Assembly (NCBI RefSeq): GCF_001279525.1
Contig: NZ_LGDY01000119.1
Coordinates: 1 to 64,000 of the forward strand
Reading direction: 5' to 3'
From: Nocardia sp. NRRL S-836
GTDB taxonomy: Bacteria > Actinomycetota > Actinomycetes > Mycobacteriales > Pseudonocardiaceae
Length of the DNA: 64,000 nt
Shown: positions 64,000 to 64,000 of the stretch, in pieces
How the letters are laid out: the number at the start of each line of letters is the position of its first letter
Position numbering within the stretch: position 1 is the stretch's first letter
Program-made: the position numbers and the translations under genes
Notes under the pieces: generated by a model
Told to the model about the DNA's origin: nothing
What the model saw: the letters and a program-made list of their open reading frames with translations, nothing else
The model's database searches: none

Positions 64000-64000
64000 G

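Overview
The window is chromosomal DNA of a high-GC filamentous actinomycete. The grounds are near-saturated GC at third codon positions, frequent GTG/TTG starts, SARP/AfsR-type regulators, secreted chitinase and S1 protease with chitin-binding domains, an ESX (type VII)-like substrate cassette, actinobacterial NACHT and XRE proteins, and a coelichelin-type NRPS. The mixture of ESX cassette, NACHT protein and Streptomyces-like secondary metabolism suggests Pseudonocardiaceae (Lentzea/Saccharothrix/Kibdelosporangium-like); that placement is inference. No tRNA, rRNA, IS element, prophage or CRISPR array was seen. Gene density is high and no gene-free stretch exceeds about 300 bases.

Layout. 1-2 kb: start of a LacI repressor, two matching palindromic operators and a divergent Tat-secreted carbohydrate-active-type gene broken by one in-frame TAG. 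2-3 kb: three small orphan proteins. 3-8 kb: GH97 alpha-galactosidase with its own perfect 18-bp palindrome, a PLP decarboxylase and a small SARP regulator. 8-11 kb: Mn-catalase, NRAMP Mn transporter, DUF2243 and stress-protein operon. 11-14 kb: APH-like kinase, two small proteins, a YdcF protein, a repeat-bearing secreted peptide and a DUF1579-like protein. 14-19 kb: GH18 chitinase, AraC plus VOC pair, truncated MBL hydrolase and chitin-binding S1 protease; chitinase and protease share a DasR-like (dre) operator core. 19-25 kb: NarL-type two-component system, an HTH protein with twin operators, galactokinase and an ABC exporter. 25-29.8 kb: oxidoreductase, glycosyltransferase, alpha/beta hydrolase, SDR and DedA genes.

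29.9-37 kb: an HTH-NACHT-membrane NTPase followed by a six-gene ESX-like substrate cassette (PPE/WXG-like proteins, EspG, YbaB/EbfC) translationally coupled to a secreted serine hydrolase. 37-40 kb: a Cys-rich protein divergent from an XRE protein with a Nudix-box-like motif, and a lipoprotein. 40-46 kb: large AfsR-type regulator, DUF2071 relic, GH3 glucosidase, cupin. 46-50.7 kb: a four-gene operon of periplasmic-binding-like protein, TelA, binding-protein-VWA lipoprotein and XpaC-like protein.

50.8-64 kb: the 3' part of a siderophore locus on the minus strand. The NRPS, cut by the window edge, reads E-C-A(Thr)-PCP-E-C-A(N5-hydroxyornithine)-PCP with no thioesterase. I derived the specificity codes by hand as DFWNVGMVHK and DMENLGLINK. 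This is the order expected for the last two residues of coelichelin (CchH). It is followed by a degenerate ABC exporter half (CchI-like) and an enterochelin-esterase-like hydrolase (CchJ-like) with a candidate iron box; an unrelated CBM2-FN3-beta-helix gene sits between them. The most unusual features are an in-frame 51-bp minisatellite inside the second epimerization domain and loss of the catalytic His in the second condensation domain.
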